From positions 218,548-282,547 of the forward strand of contig NZ_LPUX01000068.1 in NCBI RefSeq assembly GCF_001651865.1: DNA of 64,000 nt, in the 5' to 3' direction. This document shows positions 9,734 through 17,567 of the stretch, piece after piece; position 1 is the stretch's first letter, and each line of letters begins with the position of its first letter. The notes below the pieces were generated by a model. It saw only the letters and a program-made list of their open reading frames with translations. It did not search any database and was not told where the DNA came from. The stretch is from Sinorhizobium glycinis. Its GTDB lineage: Bacteria; Pseudomonadota; Alphaproteobacteria; Rhizobiales; Rhizobiaceae. A program made the position numbers and the translations under genes.

Positions 9734-10665
9734 TGCGTGGTTTCCTCAAGGAAGGCCGAAAGGGGCTTGCCGTAGCTGCGCGGCAGGGTGGAAATCGCTT
9801 CGGAAGCGATCGCGACCCCGGTCTTGAGGCAGGCTTCGAGCGGCATGTCGGCGGCAAGCGCCGCCAGGAAGCCGGCATTGAAGACATCGCCGGCGCCGAT
9901 GGTGTCGACGACCGTCACGCGCGGTGCGGCAACGGAAAATTCCTGGCCGTCCCGGTCGAGGGCGAGCGCGCCGTGGGGGCCGCGCTTGACGACGACGATG
10001 GCGTCCGCCGGCATTGCGTCTTTCAGGCTGCGGGCGGCTTCCGCCGGGTCAGACCAGCCCGTGAGCGTGGTCGTCTCGACCTCGTTGAAGAGGGCGCAAT
10101 GGCAGCGCCTGAGCCAGGCCACGGTCTTGAGCTGGTTGGCCTCCGTCCAACCTTCGAGCGGCCAGCCGGTATCGAGCGCCACGGCGATCTCATGCGCGTC
10201 CGCCCAGTCGAAGAGCTCGTCATAGGCAAGCGTCAGGGCATCCGTGAGGAACGAGCCGGAGAGGAGCGCATGGCCGCCGCTGAGCCGTTCCCCGTCGAGC
10301 ATGGCGCGCACCTCGTCGAAGCTGAAGAGCGGTAGGTGGCCGCGGGTGGTGAAGAAGGTGCGCTCGCCATCCGGGTGGGTGATGCCGACCGAAAGCGTGG
10401 TGCCGACGGCTTCGACCGGCCAGTCGCGCGACCGTTCGCCGAAGGCCTCCTTGAGCCAGGCGCCGAACTGGTCGTTGCCGACATTGGCGGCGATCGCGTA
10501 GTCGACGCCGAGCGAATCCCAGGCGAGCGCGCTGTTGCCGGCGCAGCCGCCGACGCGCAGTTCGTCGTGTTCGACGATGAGCTCCGTGCCCGCCTTCGGC
10601 CAGGGTTCGGCGGGCCCGAGGATGAGGTCGACATTGACATTGCCGATGGCTGCAAGCGGGCGCAT
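9730..10665 (-). CDS. PfkB/ribokinase-family sugar kinase
   Basis: A 311-aa carbohydrate kinase of the PfkB fold. The N-terminal glycine pair is seen in [13 protein letters not shown] and the catalytic [13 protein letters not shown] box near the C-terminus, with Asp as base and GAGD as anion hole. It lies between the SIS-domain gene and the ABC ATPase, 3 bp after the former's stop. It probably phosphorylates the imported sugar, and the SIS protein then rearranges or cleaves the phosphosugar; this order is inferred from FrlD/FrlB-like pathways. Confidence 0.9.
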   Translation of the reverse strand: MRPLAAIGNVNVDLILGPAEPWPKAGTELIVEHDELRVGGCAGNSALAWDSLGVDYAIAANVGNDQFGAWLKEAFGERSRDWPVEAVGTTLSVGITHPDGERTFFTTRGHLPLFSFDEVRAMLDGERLSGGHALLSGSFLTDALTLAYDELFDWADAHEIAVALDTGWPLEGWTEANQLKTVAWLRRCHCALFNEVETTTLTGWSDPAEAARSLKDAMPADAIVVVKRGPHGALALDRDGQEFSVAAPRVTVVDTIGAGDVFNAGFLAALAADMPLEACLKTGVAIASEAISTLPRSYGKPLSAFLEETTQ

Positions 10666-10668
10666 CTC

Positions 10669-11694
10669 TTACTCGCTCCGGGTGACCTTGGTGGACCTGA
10701 CCGGCGTGCCGGCATTCTCGACGCGGGCGTCTGCAAAGGCGATCATGAAGGATTGCGCCACCGGCAGCATCGCGAAGATCGCCGCCAAGCCTGTCGCCGG
10801 CTTGAAGCGGATCGTCGTCACGCCTTCGATCGGCGGCTCGCCCGACGCATCGAAGACGACGACCGGCGAGCCGGCTTCCGCGGCCGAGGTCGCCATGGCG
10901 GCGACGAGCCCGGCGGTCGCATCCGCCGCCCGGAAGAGCACGACGCCGACCGAAGGCCCAAGCACCTCCATCGGCCCGTGGCGCAACTGGCCGCCCTCGA
11001 GAGAAAAGCAGGGCAGGCGCGATAGTTCCGTGAGACCGAGCGCGATCGCCTCGGCGAGGCCGTGCAGTCGCCGGCCGGAAGTGACGATCGCGCCGACATC
11101 GGCGAGCGCCGCAAGGGCGCCGTCGATCGCCGGCGTCTCGGGCGCTTTAAGTGCGTTCAGGGCGTCGGCCGGATCGGCGCCGAGGGCGGCGAGGATCGCC
11201 AGATGCAGCGCGAAGGTCACCGTCAGGCTGCGGGTGGCGGCGAACGCCTGCTCGGTGCCGCCGGCGCCGACCAGCGACGGCGCCGCTTTCGCCAGGAAGG
11301 CGTCTTCCTCGAGCGTCAGGCCGAACGTGTCGGCCGTGCCGCCGTTCGTTTCCCTGAACCAGCGAAGCACCTCGGCGCTTTCGCCGGATTGCGAGGTGAC
11401 GAGAATCGTCTTGCCTTCGACGGCCAAGGGCTGGCCGAGTTGTTCGGAGAGCGGCAGGGCCACGGCGTCGATGCCGAGCGCGCGATAGAGCGGCTCGACG
11501 GCGCGGCCGACAGCGTGCGAGCCGCCCATGCCGAGAAGGAGAAGCCGCCCGGTCGATTTCAGCGATGTGGCAATCCGCGGGGCGAGCGTGGCGGCCCCTT
11601 GGTAGGAGGCGACGGCATCGGCATGCTGGCGCGCCATCTCCCGATCGATCGCGACGAGCCCGGCCGGGCGCTCTTTTGAAACACGCATGGTCAT
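10669..11694 (-). CDS. Double SIS-domain phosphosugar isomerase/deglycase-like protein
   Basis: A 341-aa protein with two sugar-isomerase (SIS) domains. The first has LLLLGMGGSHAVGRAVE and the phosphate-binding loop VTSQSGESAEV; the second has the ALGLTELSR...GGQLRHGPMEV segment typical of GlmS-isomerase, AgaS and FrlB proteins. No glutaminase domain is present, so it is not GlmS itself. The ATG at 11694 overlaps the permease stop as ATGA; a second ATG lies 6 nt inside. It likely acts on an amino- or ketosamine-phosphate made by the adjacent kinase. Confidence 0.88.
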   Translation of the reverse strand: MTMRVSKERPAGLVAIDREMARQHADAVASYQGAATLAPRIATSLKSTGRLLLLGMGGSHAVGRAVEPLYRALGIDAVALPLSEQLGQPLAVEGKTILVTSQSGESAEVLRWFRETNGGTADTFGLTLEEDAFLAKAAPSLVGAGGTEQAFAATRSLTVTFALHLAILAALGADPADALNALKAPETPAIDGALAALADVGAIVTSGRRLHGLAEAIALGLTELSRLPCFSLEGGQLRHGPMEVLGPSVGVVLFRAADATAGLVAAMATSAAEAGSPVVVFDASGEPPIEGVTTIRFKPATGLAAIFAMLPVAQSFMIAFADARVENAGTPVRSTKVTRSE

Positions 11695-12539
11695 CCCTTG
11701 ACGCCGCCGCTCGTGAGCCCGGAAATCAGGGCGCGTTGCATGACGAGACCGATCAGCACCGGGGGCAGGGCGGCGAGCACCCCGGCGGTTGCGATCAGTC
11801 CGTAGTCGGAAACACGGCCGCCGGCGAGATCCGCAATGGTGACGGTGAGCGTCTTGGCGCGCAGGTCGGAGGTGAAGAGCAGCGCGTAGAAGAATTCGTC
11901 CCAGGCAAGCAGGAAGGCGAAGAGCGCCGAGGTCGCCATGACGGGAGCGGCAAGCGGCAGCGTCAAGAGCCTCAGGATCTGGTCGAGCCGCGCGCCGTCG
12001 ATCATCGCCGCGCTTTCGATCTCCCTCGGTATGGAATCGAAGCCCGCTTTCAAGAGCCAGGTGGTGAAGGGGGCGAGAATGGTGAGGTAGACGAGCGCCA
12101 GGCCGAAGACCGAGTTGAGCAGGCCGAAATAGGCAAGGCCCATATAGAGTGGCACGGCAAGGGCGACCGGGGGCAGCATGTAGGTGGCGATCACCGTATA
12201 GAGCGACCAGGAAACGGCCGGCGTGCGCGACACGGCCCAGGCGGCCGGAACCGCAACGACGATTGCCGCAAGCGTTGCCATGCCGGCGACCTTGAGGCTG
12301 TTGAAGAGCGAGGCGATGAAGGCGGCGCCGGTACTGTTCTCGATCGCCGATAGCAGCGTGCGGTAGCGCGACAGGTCGATATCGCTCGGCCACCACTTGA
12401 GCGGCTTGGCGGAAAGATCGGCGGCCGGCGAAATGCTCATCACGAAGAGCCAGACGAGGGGCGCCAGTATGACCACGGCAAGCAGCAGGGCGCTTGCATG
12501 GACGAAGAGGGAAAAGAGCGGGCCTTGGCGTTCCATCAT
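11691..12539 (-). CDS. Sugar ABC transporter inner-membrane permease (MalG/CUT1 type)
   Basis: A 282-aa permease starting MMERQGPLFSLF with about six hydrophobic segments and the EAA coupling loop (EIESAAMIDGARLDQI...LPLAAPV) that docks on the ATPase. The ATG at 12539 overlaps the stop of the first permease (ATGA), with GGAGC just upstream. A longer in-frame extension through the previous gene is not used. It pairs with the upstream MalF-type subunit to form the membrane channel. Confidence 0.9.
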   Translation of the reverse strand: MMERQGPLFSLFVHASALLLAVVILAPLVWLFVMSISPAADLSAKPLKWWPSDIDLSRYRTLLSAIENSTGAAFIASLFNSLKVAGMATLAAIVVAVPAAWAVSRTPAVSWSLYTVIATYMLPPVALAVPLYMGLAYFGLLNSVFGLALVYLTILAPFTTWLLKAGFDSIPREIESAAMIDGARLDQILRLLTLPLAAPVMATSALFAFLLAWDEFFYALLFTSDLRAKTLTVTIADLAGGRVSDYGLIATAGVLAALPPVLIGLVMQRALISGLTSGGVKG

Positions 12540-13417
12540 GCTGCTCCTGCCGCCTTGCGCAGCAGCGCCGCATAGGCGACGGCGAGAAGGGTCACTAGCA
12601 GGGTGACGATCAGTGCCAGCGACGCGCCGGAGCCCGCCCGCTGGAAGGAAAAGGCCTCTTGGTACACGAGGATCGACAGCGTGCGCGTGCTGTTCGCCGG
12701 CCCGCCGCGCGTCATCACCCATATAATATCGAAGACCTTGAAGGCCTCTATGGTGCGCAGCACCAGCGCCACCAGCAGAGGCCCGGCCAGATAGGGCATG
12801 CTGACGAAGCGGAAGCGGTTGAAGGGACCGGCGCCGTCGACGAGCGATGCGGCGGTGATGTCGCGGGGAACGGCCTGCAGCGCGGCGAGCGCGATCAGCG
12901 CCACCAGCGGAAAGTTCTTCCAGCAATCGGCGACGATCAGCGCGATCAAGGCCGAGCCCGGTTCGCCAAGCCAGGAGCGATAGCTGTCGAGGAGGCCGAG
13001 CTGGGTGAGCGCGGCGTTGAGCGAGCCGTATTCCGGATTGTAGATGAGCCGCCAGAGCGTGGCGTTGACGACTGTCGGCAGCGCCCAGGGCAGGATCATC
13101 AGGGCTCTCAGCGCCGTGCGGCCGCGGAACTGCTGGTTGAGCAGCAATGCGGCGAGGACGCCAAGCACCATCTCGGCGGCCACCGAGACGATAGCGAACA
13201 GGGTCGTGATGACGAGCGCCCGCCAGAAGTTCGATCCTGTCAGCATCCGGGTAAAATTCTCGGTGCCGACGAAACTGCCTTCGGTCCCGACAAGCTTCGC
13301 ATCGGTGAAGGAGAGCCGCACGGTATCGACGAGCGGCCAGCCGATGACGGCAATCATGACCGCGAGGAGCGGCAACATCAGCAGCCACGCGCGCGTTGAA
13401 ATCCAGGTACCGGACAT
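12536..13417 (-). CDS. Sugar ABC transporter inner-membrane permease (MalF/CUT1 type)
   Basis: A 293-aa permease starting MSGTWISTRAWLLMLPLL with six predicted membrane segments and the EAA-like loop DITAASLVDGAGPFNRFRFV. The ATG at 13417 is preferred over an in-frame GTG at 13447 because GAGG stands at the right distance before it. It follows the binding-protein gene after a gap that contains a strong hairpin. CUT1-family membership fits the MalK-type ATPase in the same operon. Confidence 0.9.
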   Translation of the reverse strand: MSGTWISTRAWLLMLPLLAVMIAVIGWPLVDTVRLSFTDAKLVGTEGSFVGTENFTRMLTGSNFWRALVITTLFAIVSVAAEMVLGVLAALLLNQQFRGRTALRALMILPWALPTVVNATLWRLIYNPEYGSLNAALTQLGLLDSYRSWLGEPGSALIALIVADCWKNFPLVALIALAALQAVPRDITAASLVDGAGPFNRFRFVSMPYLAGPLLVALVLRTIEAFKVFDIIWVMTRGGPANSTRTLSILVYQEAFSFQRAGSGASLALIVTLLVTLLAVAYAALLRKAAGAA

Positions 13418-13571
13418 GAATGGAAACCTCTGCGGCCTCAAGATCACGATGATTTCGGAGCAGTCAAAATCATAAGCGTGAGACTATAACTGTTTGGAGC
13501 GCGATGCCGGGCGGAGAATCCGTCTGCGCCTTCCTCATCGGGCCAAGGCCGTCATGCGGGTGCCGGCAGAT

Positions 13572-13600
13572 CGGTCCCGGACGACTGTCGTCCAGGACCG
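13572..13600 (-). promoter_or_regulatory. Intercistronic hairpin after the binding-protein gene
   Basis: The arms CGGTCC-c-GGACGAC and GTCGTCC-a-GGACCG pair over 13 bp with a single C/A mismatch around one central T (a few bases will form the loop). It lies 13 bp beyond the binding-protein stop and about 155 bp before the permease start, with no T-run. In ABC operons such stems commonly protect the upstream mRNA or partly stop transcription so that the binding protein is made in excess; that role here is inferred. Confidence 0.65.
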
Positions 13601-13613
13601 AATCGAGGCGGAT

Positions 13614-14852
13614 TTAGAGGCCGCTGTTTTCGGCGGCCGTCTTCAGGGCGTCTTCCGGCGACGTCTGGCCGAGCAGCGCTTCCTGGATCGCCTGCTGCAG
13701 TGCAGTCGAAAGCTCCTGATATTTCGGTGTCGTCGGCCGCGGATACATGGCGGCGAGCCCACGCTTAGCCGCTGCGATCAGCTCTTCCTGGCCCTTGGTC
13801 ACCCTCGGATCGTCATAGGACGAGGCCCAGATCGGCAGGCTGAGCTTGGCGTAGCCGTTCTGCGTCTCCTGTGAGGTCATGTGGACGATATATTTCCATG
13901 CCTCTTCCGGATGCTTGCTGGTGGTGGTGATGCCGAGCCCCATGGACCCGTTGACCGCCGACACCTCGCTCTTGCCGGCAACACCCGGCGCCGGCACGAC
14001 GCCGACCTTGCCGGCGACCTTGCTCTCCTTGGGATCGTTGGCGAGGTTGTACATGTAGGTCCAGTTGAGCGCGAAGGCGGCTTCGCCGTTCTGGAACACC
14101 TTGCGTACATCCTCCTCGAGGAATTCCTTCGAATTCGGATTGGTGAGGCCGGAGGTGTAGCTCGAGACCATGTAGTTCAGGGCGTCGAGACCGCCGCCCG
14201 CGGTGAAGGCGGGCTTGCCCGCGTCGAGGAACTTGCCGCCATAGGCGCTGACAAGGGTCGTATAGTCGCAGATCGCGGCTTCCGCCTGCGACCAACTCCA
14301 GGCGATCGGGTTTTCGAGGAGCCCCTTGTCCTTGATCGTCTTTGCCTGCTCGGCAAGCTCGTCCCAGGTCTTCGGCGGCTCCTTGATGCCGGCCTTCTCG
14401 AGGATCTCCTTGTTGTAGAAGAGATACTTGGTGTCGAGGATCCACGGCATGCCATAGCGCTTGCCGTCGTATTCCACCGTGGTCCAGGCCCCCGGGAGAA
14501 TGCCTTTCTTCATCTCGTCCGTAATCCGGTCCGTGACGTCCACGAGCATCTTGTTGGTCGCATATTCCGCCGGCCAGATAACGTCGAAGAGGACGACGTC
14601 GTAGCCGCCGCCGGAGCCCTGGGCCAGAACGGTCTTGTCGTGCAGCCCCTCATAAGGGACGAATTCGAGATTGACCTTCACGTCCGGGTTGGCCTTGGTG
14701 AAGGCCTCCGTCATGGCGCGCACGTCGGCTTCGCTATAGGCGGCCTGCGCCATGAACAGGGCATTGAGGGTGGTTTCCGCATGGGCATGGCCGGTGAATG
14801 CGACGCCGATGAGGGTCGCGCCGATCAAGGCGTTGCGTGTGGATTTCAACAT
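13614..14852 (-). CDS. Extracellular sugar-binding protein of the ABC importer (family 1)
   Basis: A 412-aa periplasmic solute-binding protein. A Sec signal peptide (MLKSTRNALIG..., cleavage after AHA) precedes a type 1 sugar-binding fold with FVPYEGLHDK, the hinge segment YGMPWILDTKYLFYNK and ALNWTYMYN. It is the first gene of the leftward operon and lies divergent to the ROK regulator gene. Length is typical (about 410-430). The ligand cannot be read from the sequence; a hexose, hexosamine or glycated amine is plausible given the enzymes encoded downstream. Confidence 0.92.
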   Translation of the reverse strand: MLKSTRNALIGATLIGVAFTGHAHAETTLNALFMAQAAYSEADVRAMTEAFTKANPDVKVNLEFVPYEGLHDKTVLAQGSGGGYDVVLFDVIWPAEYATNKMLVDVTDRITDEMKKGILPGAWTTVEYDGKRYGMPWILDTKYLFYNKEILEKAGIKEPPKTWDELAEQAKTIKDKGLLENPIAWSWSQAEAAICDYTTLVSAYGGKFLDAGKPAFTAGGGLDALNYMVSSYTSGLTNPNSKEFLEEDVRKVFQNGEAAFALNWTYMYNLANDPKESKVAGKVGVVPAPGVAGKSEVSAVNGSMGLGITTTSKHPEEAWKYIVHMTSQETQNGYAKLSLPIWASSYDDPRVTKGQEELIAAAKRGLAAMYPRPTTPKYQELSTALQQAIQEALLGQTSPEDALKTAAENSGL

Positions 14853-15018
14853 TGTCGTCTCCGTAGCTGACCCGTTTCAGTCTTCGCGGCGCGCTCGCGG
14901 GCGGGCACACCGCATGCCAGAAATCCGCCGCTTGCGGCGGCTGTCGACAAATTAAACGGAGCGTTTGCGGCTGCTCTTGCCGCCGCTTCGTTCCCCCGAG
15001 GCTCATTCGGCCCCTTAT

Positions 15019-15039
15019 TAAGTCAATTGTCTTGACTTA
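15019..15039. promoter_or_regulatory. Candidate ROK operator (inverted repeat) in the divergent promoter region
   Basis: TAAGTCAA, 5 nt, TTGACTTA form a perfect 8-bp inverted repeat 43 bp before the ROK gene start. Each arm also contains a -35-like TTGACT facing its own side. It is the most symmetric site between the two divergent transcription units, so it is a good candidate for repressor binding and autoregulation. Confidence 0.55.
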
Positions 15040-15081
15040 TTTCTTCTTCAATATTCTAGATGTGTCAAGAGGGATTTCCGG

Positions 15082-16311
15082 ATGAACGAGATTCGCCCGA
15101 TCCGGGCCAAGAGCGGCACCAATCAGGAAGGGGCGAGCGCCCACAACCGGCGCGTCATGATCGATGCCCTCAGGCTGAATGGGCAACTCTCACGGGCGGA
15201 TCTTGCGCGCGCGACAGCGCTCACCAAGCAGGCCGTCTCCAACATCATCGAGGAGCTCGAGAACGATGGGCTCGTCGCCTCGCTCGCGGCCGTCCGTAAG
15301 GGCCGCGGCCAGCCCTCGACACCCTATCGGCTGGTGCCGGAAGGCGCCTTTGCCATCGGCCTGCAGATCGATCGGCATGTGACGCGCACGATCGCGGTCG
15401 ACCTCGTCGGCACCGTGCTTGCCCGCAAGGAGGCGAACCTGCCCGCCGGCGGACCGGCAAAGGGCGTCGAGACCATCCTGGCGCTGATCGCCGAGACGCG
15501 GCGCGAACTGGAGGCGATCGCGCCGAAGTCGAAGGATCGCCTGGTCGGCCTCGGCGTCGCCATCCCGGGGCCTTTCGGCATTGAGGCCGATCAGGACGAC
15601 CCCTGGATGATGGCGGCCTGGCAGAGTTTTCCGCTGCTGGACGCGCTTTCGATCGGGACGAGCCTCGACGTGCGCCTGCAGAACGACGCGGCGGCCGCGG
15701 CGACGGCGGAGAAGTTGGTCGGCGCCGCCCACGGCGTGGACCACGCCCTTTGCATCTATCTCGGATACGGCCTCGGCGCCGGCCTGATCCTCAACGGCGA
15801 ACTCTATCGCGGCGCCAACGGGAACGCCGGCGAGATCGGCATGATCCTCAGCCGGCCGCCCGGCGGAGCGGACGCCGACAGGGCCCCGCTCGAACACCGC
15901 GCATCGATCGCCTCTCTCTGCAAGATCCTTGATCTCGATCCTGCCGATCCCGAGCTTTACGGCCGCATCGACGCCGCCGCCGGCGCGCCGGAGGCGCGTG
16001 TTGCAACCTGGGTTGCCGACATCGCCTTCGAGTTGCGGGCCGCCATCCAGATACTCGAGACTGTCTTCGATCCGCAGACGATCATCCTGTGCGGCGGCAT
16101 GCCCCGCGGGCTCGCTCGACGACTCCTCGACGCCCTCCATCCGCTGCTCCCCTCGATCGCCGAGCGGCGGGGGCGGAGCGCGCCGCGACTGCAACTGGGC
16201 TTCACGGACCCCTGGGCGGTCGCGATCGGTGCGGCCGCGGAACCGATCAGCCGGACCTTCGATCCGCGTTTTTCGGCGATCCTGAAGACGCGGGCTGTTG
16301 GTGCGGCTTGA
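15082..16311 (+). CDS. ROK-family transcriptional repressor
   Basis: A 409-aa NagC/XylR-type regulator. A winged-helix domain near the N-terminus (MIDALRLNGQLSRADLARAT then KQAVSNIIEELENDGLV) is followed by a ROK sugar-sensing fold with the glycine-rich GYGLGAGLILNGELYRGANG and AGEIG signature. The usual CxCGxxGC zinc knuckle does not appear; the region after AGEIGMILSRPPGG has no such cysteines. AGAGGG stands before the ATG at 15082. Divergence from the sugar operon suggests local repression relieved by the transported sugar or its phosphate. Confidence 0.9.
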   Translation: MNEIRPIRAKSGTNQEGASAHNRRVMIDALRLNGQLSRADLARATALTKQAVSNIIEELENDGLVASLAAVRKGRGQPSTPYRLVPEGAFAIGLQIDRHVTRTIAVDLVGTVLARKEANLPAGGPAKGVETILALIAETRRELEAIAPKSKDRLVGLGVAIPGPFGIEADQDDPWMMAAWQSFPLLDALSIGTSLDVRLQNDAAAAATAEKLVGAAHGVDHALCIYLGYGLGAGLILNGELYRGANGNAGEIGMILSRPPGGADADRAPLEHRASIASLCKILDLDPADPELYGRIDAAAGAPEARVATWVADIAFELRAAIQILETVFDPQTIILCGGMPRGLARRLLDALHPLLPSIAERRGRSAPRLQLGFTDPWAVAIGAAAEPISRTFDPRFSAILKTRAVGAA

Positions 16312-16590
16312 TTGCGGCAGCGCGGCGCTGCACCGCGTTCCGTTTGCGGGTGTTCCTGTTGTTACTTGAAATAATATCGATATAGGCCCAGTCGGCCCGA
16401 AGCTGCGATTTTGGCCAAATTGATGGATGGGTTAGGCCGCTATGCAATCAGCAGCACGAGGTGACTGCGCCTCTGAAGATTGGCCAACCGGTCCTCAGCA
16501 GACCCCATAGCGGCCCAGCTCCGACTGCGGACAGAAGCAAGCACTCGGCGGGGGATTTAAGCTCAAAAGGGATTGACGCAAAGCCCGTTA

Positions 16591-16614
16591 CAGAAGATCG
16601 CATAATGTATCGTC
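16591..16614 (+). repeat. 24-bp direct repeat, left copy (candidate attachment site)
   Basis: Identical over 24 bp to 57460-57483 in the same orientation; core CGCATAATGTATCG. The two copies enclose 40.8 kb including the whole T6SS locus. Flanking bases differ on both sides. The CGCATAATGTA part resembles one arm and the centre of XerCD dif-type sites, but the second arm is not convincing. Confidence 0.7.
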
Positions 16615-17056
16615 TGGAAGCGGATCAGGTTGCATGATGCATCAGCAGCGGCGTGAAAATTGGAAAATTGGGGAGGGAAGCAAACCGCCGCAAATCTGTT
16701 AGCCGATGGCGACGGCGGTCTCAGACGGCCGCGATGAGACCCTCGTGATTTTTGGCCGACCCACTCGGAAAGATCGGTCCAAAGCTGCTGATCCAGGTCA
16801 AGCCGCGTCGCACAACAGTCCGGGCCGTGCACCCATGGCGCCAGATGATGCAGCCCACTCTGGAGGTCGTGATCGGGTTGAGACTTGCGTCGCCGCCGTT
16901 GATCTGGGCGAGGTGCACGCCTCGTCAATCTTGGCGAATTCTTGTGCTTGATACCCAGATCGGATAACCTTGCCTGAGCCAGCGGCAAGCTGGCGTTGAT
17001 CTGAGCTACGTTCTACCAATGTAAAGACATCTCGTGGCGTTACTTACGGGTTGGCG

Positions 17057-17084
17057 CTTGTTATCCGAAAGTTTTTTCTATACT
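17057..17084 (+). promoter_or_regulatory. Candidate sigma-70-type promoter for the lipoprotein gene
   Basis: CTTGTT and TATACT are separated by 16 bp in an AT-rich stretch, 58 bp before the GTG start at 17142. The match is moderate and unproven. Confidence 0.35.
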
Positions 17085-17141
17085 ATCAACTTTCAAGTTT
17101 TATCACCGGTAAATTAACTATTATCGGAAGGAGACGTTCTC

Positions 17142-17465
17142 GTGTTCTTAAAACGTGTTTCCGTCCTCCTATCGGTCCTTTTGACCGCGTGCGTGCCATC
17201 ATGGCGGTTTCCGGCACCTCTTCCCTCCGAAGCCAGCAACTGTCAGAACACACGTCCAAGTGCCGCCGAATCTGCGGACTGGAGCCGAGCACAAAGGCTA
17301 AATACACGCGAATCCTATAGGGCTTTCCTCGCGAGGTATCCTCGTAGTTGCTACGCAGGCTCGGCCGTCAGCAGGATGAAGACAAAGGTTCAAAAGCAAC
17401 CTGTCGCCGTACGAAACTTGCCGGTAAAGTATCGGCGGACTTGGTCCGGACGAACAGCCTACTAG
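17142..17465 (+). CDS. Small predicted lipoprotein
   Basis: This 107-aa ORF starts with GTG behind a strong Shine-Dalgarno (AAGGAG, 8 nt). The N-terminus MFLKRVSVLLSVLLTAC is a lipoprotein signal with the lipobox LTAC and Cys17 as lipid site. The segment DWSRAQRLNTRESYRAFLAR followed by YPRSCYAGSA resembles short helix repeats seen in other rhizobial envelope proteins. The C-terminal tail is basic. It stands upstream of the fused glycosyltransferase gene; function unknown. Confidence 0.65.
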   Translation: MFLKRVSVLLSVLLTACVPSWRFPAPLPSEASNCQNTRPSAAESADWSRAQRLNTRESYRAFLARYPRSCYAGSAVSRMKTKVQKQPVAVRNLPVKYRRTWSGRTAY

Positions 17466-17567
17466 GCATTGGACGCTCCTCCGGTTGCGAATTCTGTGAG
17501 AGATGCCGAGCGGCAAACGGGGAACGCATGATTATCTCAGAATTGGAAACATCCTCCAGGTCGGCTG

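Larger units (their letters stand above)
16312..17141. other. Gene-poor boundary region with the left direct repeat
   Basis: This 830-bp stretch separates the ROK gene from the accessory segment. Short open frames on the minus strand (for example 16563-16988) look like decayed sequence and match no family I know. It contains the left copy of the 24-bp direct repeat at 16591-16614. Composition turns AT-rich from about 17040, where a promoter for the lipoprotein gene is likely. Confidence 0.55.

Noticed and set aside
10669..12573. A 634-aa reading of the SIS gene with an N-terminal extension
   Set aside because: The extension is an off-frame reading of the permease; SIS homology begins only near the ATG at 11694.
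11691..13388. One long frame covering both permeases as a single 565-aa protein
   Set aside because: The first part is out of frame with the real MalF-type permease; the ATGA overlap at 12536-12539 separates two normal permease genes.
16591..16614. Full XerCD dif site
   Set aside because: Only one arm and the central bases resemble dif; the second arm is not recognisable, so it is kept as a direct repeat only.
16563..16988. 141-codon hypothetical gene on the - strand
   Set aside because: No ribosome-binding site or family features, and alternative frames are equally open; treated as debris.
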